Source: Lepiota brunneoincarnata
Lineage: Eukaryota > Basidiomycota > Agaricomycetes > Agaricales > Agaricaceae
Assembly: GCA_023014365.1 (NCBI GenBank)
Contig: JAEBUN010000024.1
Coordinates: 558,001 to 622,000 of the forward strand
Length of the DNA stretch: 64,000 bases
Reading direction: 5' to 3'
Shown: piece after piece, positions 63,480 through 64,000 of the stretch
Layout of the letters: every line of letters starts with the position of its first letter
How positions within the stretch are numbered: the first letter of the stretch is position 1
Translations under genes and position numbers: made by a program
Notes under the pieces: generated by a model
Seen by the model: the letters and a program-made list of their open reading frames with translations, nothing else
Databases searched by the model: none
What the model was told of the DNA's origin: nothing

Positions 63480-64000
63480 CTTTATGTAATCCAATTCGAG
63501 CTACACATCCTCCACCTCCTCTTCCCTTGGGTCCAGCTCACAGAGCTCAAGCTATCTGGCACAATCCAAAGCTGGCGGTCACCCGAAGATCTGACCAAAT
63601 CACTCGCTAACCTAAGTTCGCGCGGCTTTCCGTGATGGAATCCTGCCTTCGACTCACCGCCCTGGCCATTTGACACCTCAAATACCGCCGCTTGTCCCCC
63701 TCGTCATCTGTTAGTGTGCCCAACCTCCAACCTCCCAAAGCCCCCACCGCCCAATTCGTGACACTTGACATGTTCACTACAAGGTCTTACAGTCGACCCA
63801 AGAGTTCGAGTTTGACACGTCCTACTTGAGCAGGGTGGATGTAGTGAGGTGCTTACTACACATACCTAGCCTTAGAAGGTCGTGCTTTGGCGGGTCAGGG
63901 AGCCCAATGGGTCCATGTACAAAGTCGCCTGGGTGCAGTGCCATCGGAGGTGTCTTTGTTCACAAACGGTTGAGGAGGCCGGCGCTGGTGCGAGTGAGGA
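63480..64000 (+). pseudogene. Degenerate F-box/LRR-like sequence, copy 2
   Basis: Plus-strand frames read LLFPWVQLTELKLSGTIQSW and SPEDLTKSLANLSS, then resume in another frame. The DNA around 63560-63640 and 63795-63860 resembles 41245-41360 and 41500-41570 (shared tttccgtg-ggaatcct and ttcgag-ttgac-tcctacttga type blocks). It runs off the right edge. Identity as an LRR remnant is inferred. Confidence 0.35.

Overview
The window is nuclear DNA from a filamentous fungus, almost certainly a basidiomycete of the Agaricomycetes. Genes on both strands are closely packed and cut by many GT-AG introns of about 45-65 nt. The gene set (hmdU-kinase-like protein fused to a chromodomain, METTL14, a STAND/TPR protein, a GPI-type cupredoxin, an exo-polygalacturonase, D-arabinono-1,4-lactone oxidase) is typical of that class. 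Species cannot be read from the sequence. All exon borders were placed by hand from splice signals and reading-frame continuity; for most genes the exon sum was checked to be a multiple of three.

Left half (1-33.4 kb) is mostly conserved housekeeping. In order: NUP192/NUP205 (minus, runs off the left edge); the hmdU-kinase-like chromodomain protein (minus), divergent from METTL14 (plus); NOC2 (ribosome assembly); a CBP6-like mitochondrial factor (minus); an Hsp70-like protein with a lipidation-type N terminus; ALO (erythroascorbate synthesis); a UBC7-type E2; RNA polymerase III subunit RPC2 (minus, 15 exons including one of 7 nt); a second UBE2G-type E2; an ERCC6L2-like SNF2 ATPase; and an otubain deubiquitinase.

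Right half (33.4-64 kb) is more accessory. It has a gene-poor stretch, a kelch protein, a cupredoxin, a degenerate multicopy family, a STAND (NB-ARC) protein with twelve nearly identical 120-bp TPR repeats and two in-frame TGA codons, a small membrane protein, an SAM methyltransferase, a second kelch protein with the same intron positions as the first, an exo-polygalacturonase (minus), a conserved CxxC protein (minus) divergent from cytosolic leucyl-tRNA synthetase, a furin-like Cys-rich membrane protein, and a broken Ty3/gypsy integrase fragment.

Themes: several genes touch nucleic-acid or chromatin modification (hmdU-kinase/chromodomain, METTL14, ERCC6L2) and several the ubiquitin system (two E2s, otubain). 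Essential genes here carry isolated single-base indels (at least seven +1 and one -1). The simplest reading is assembly error, so apparent frameshifts should be read with that in mind.
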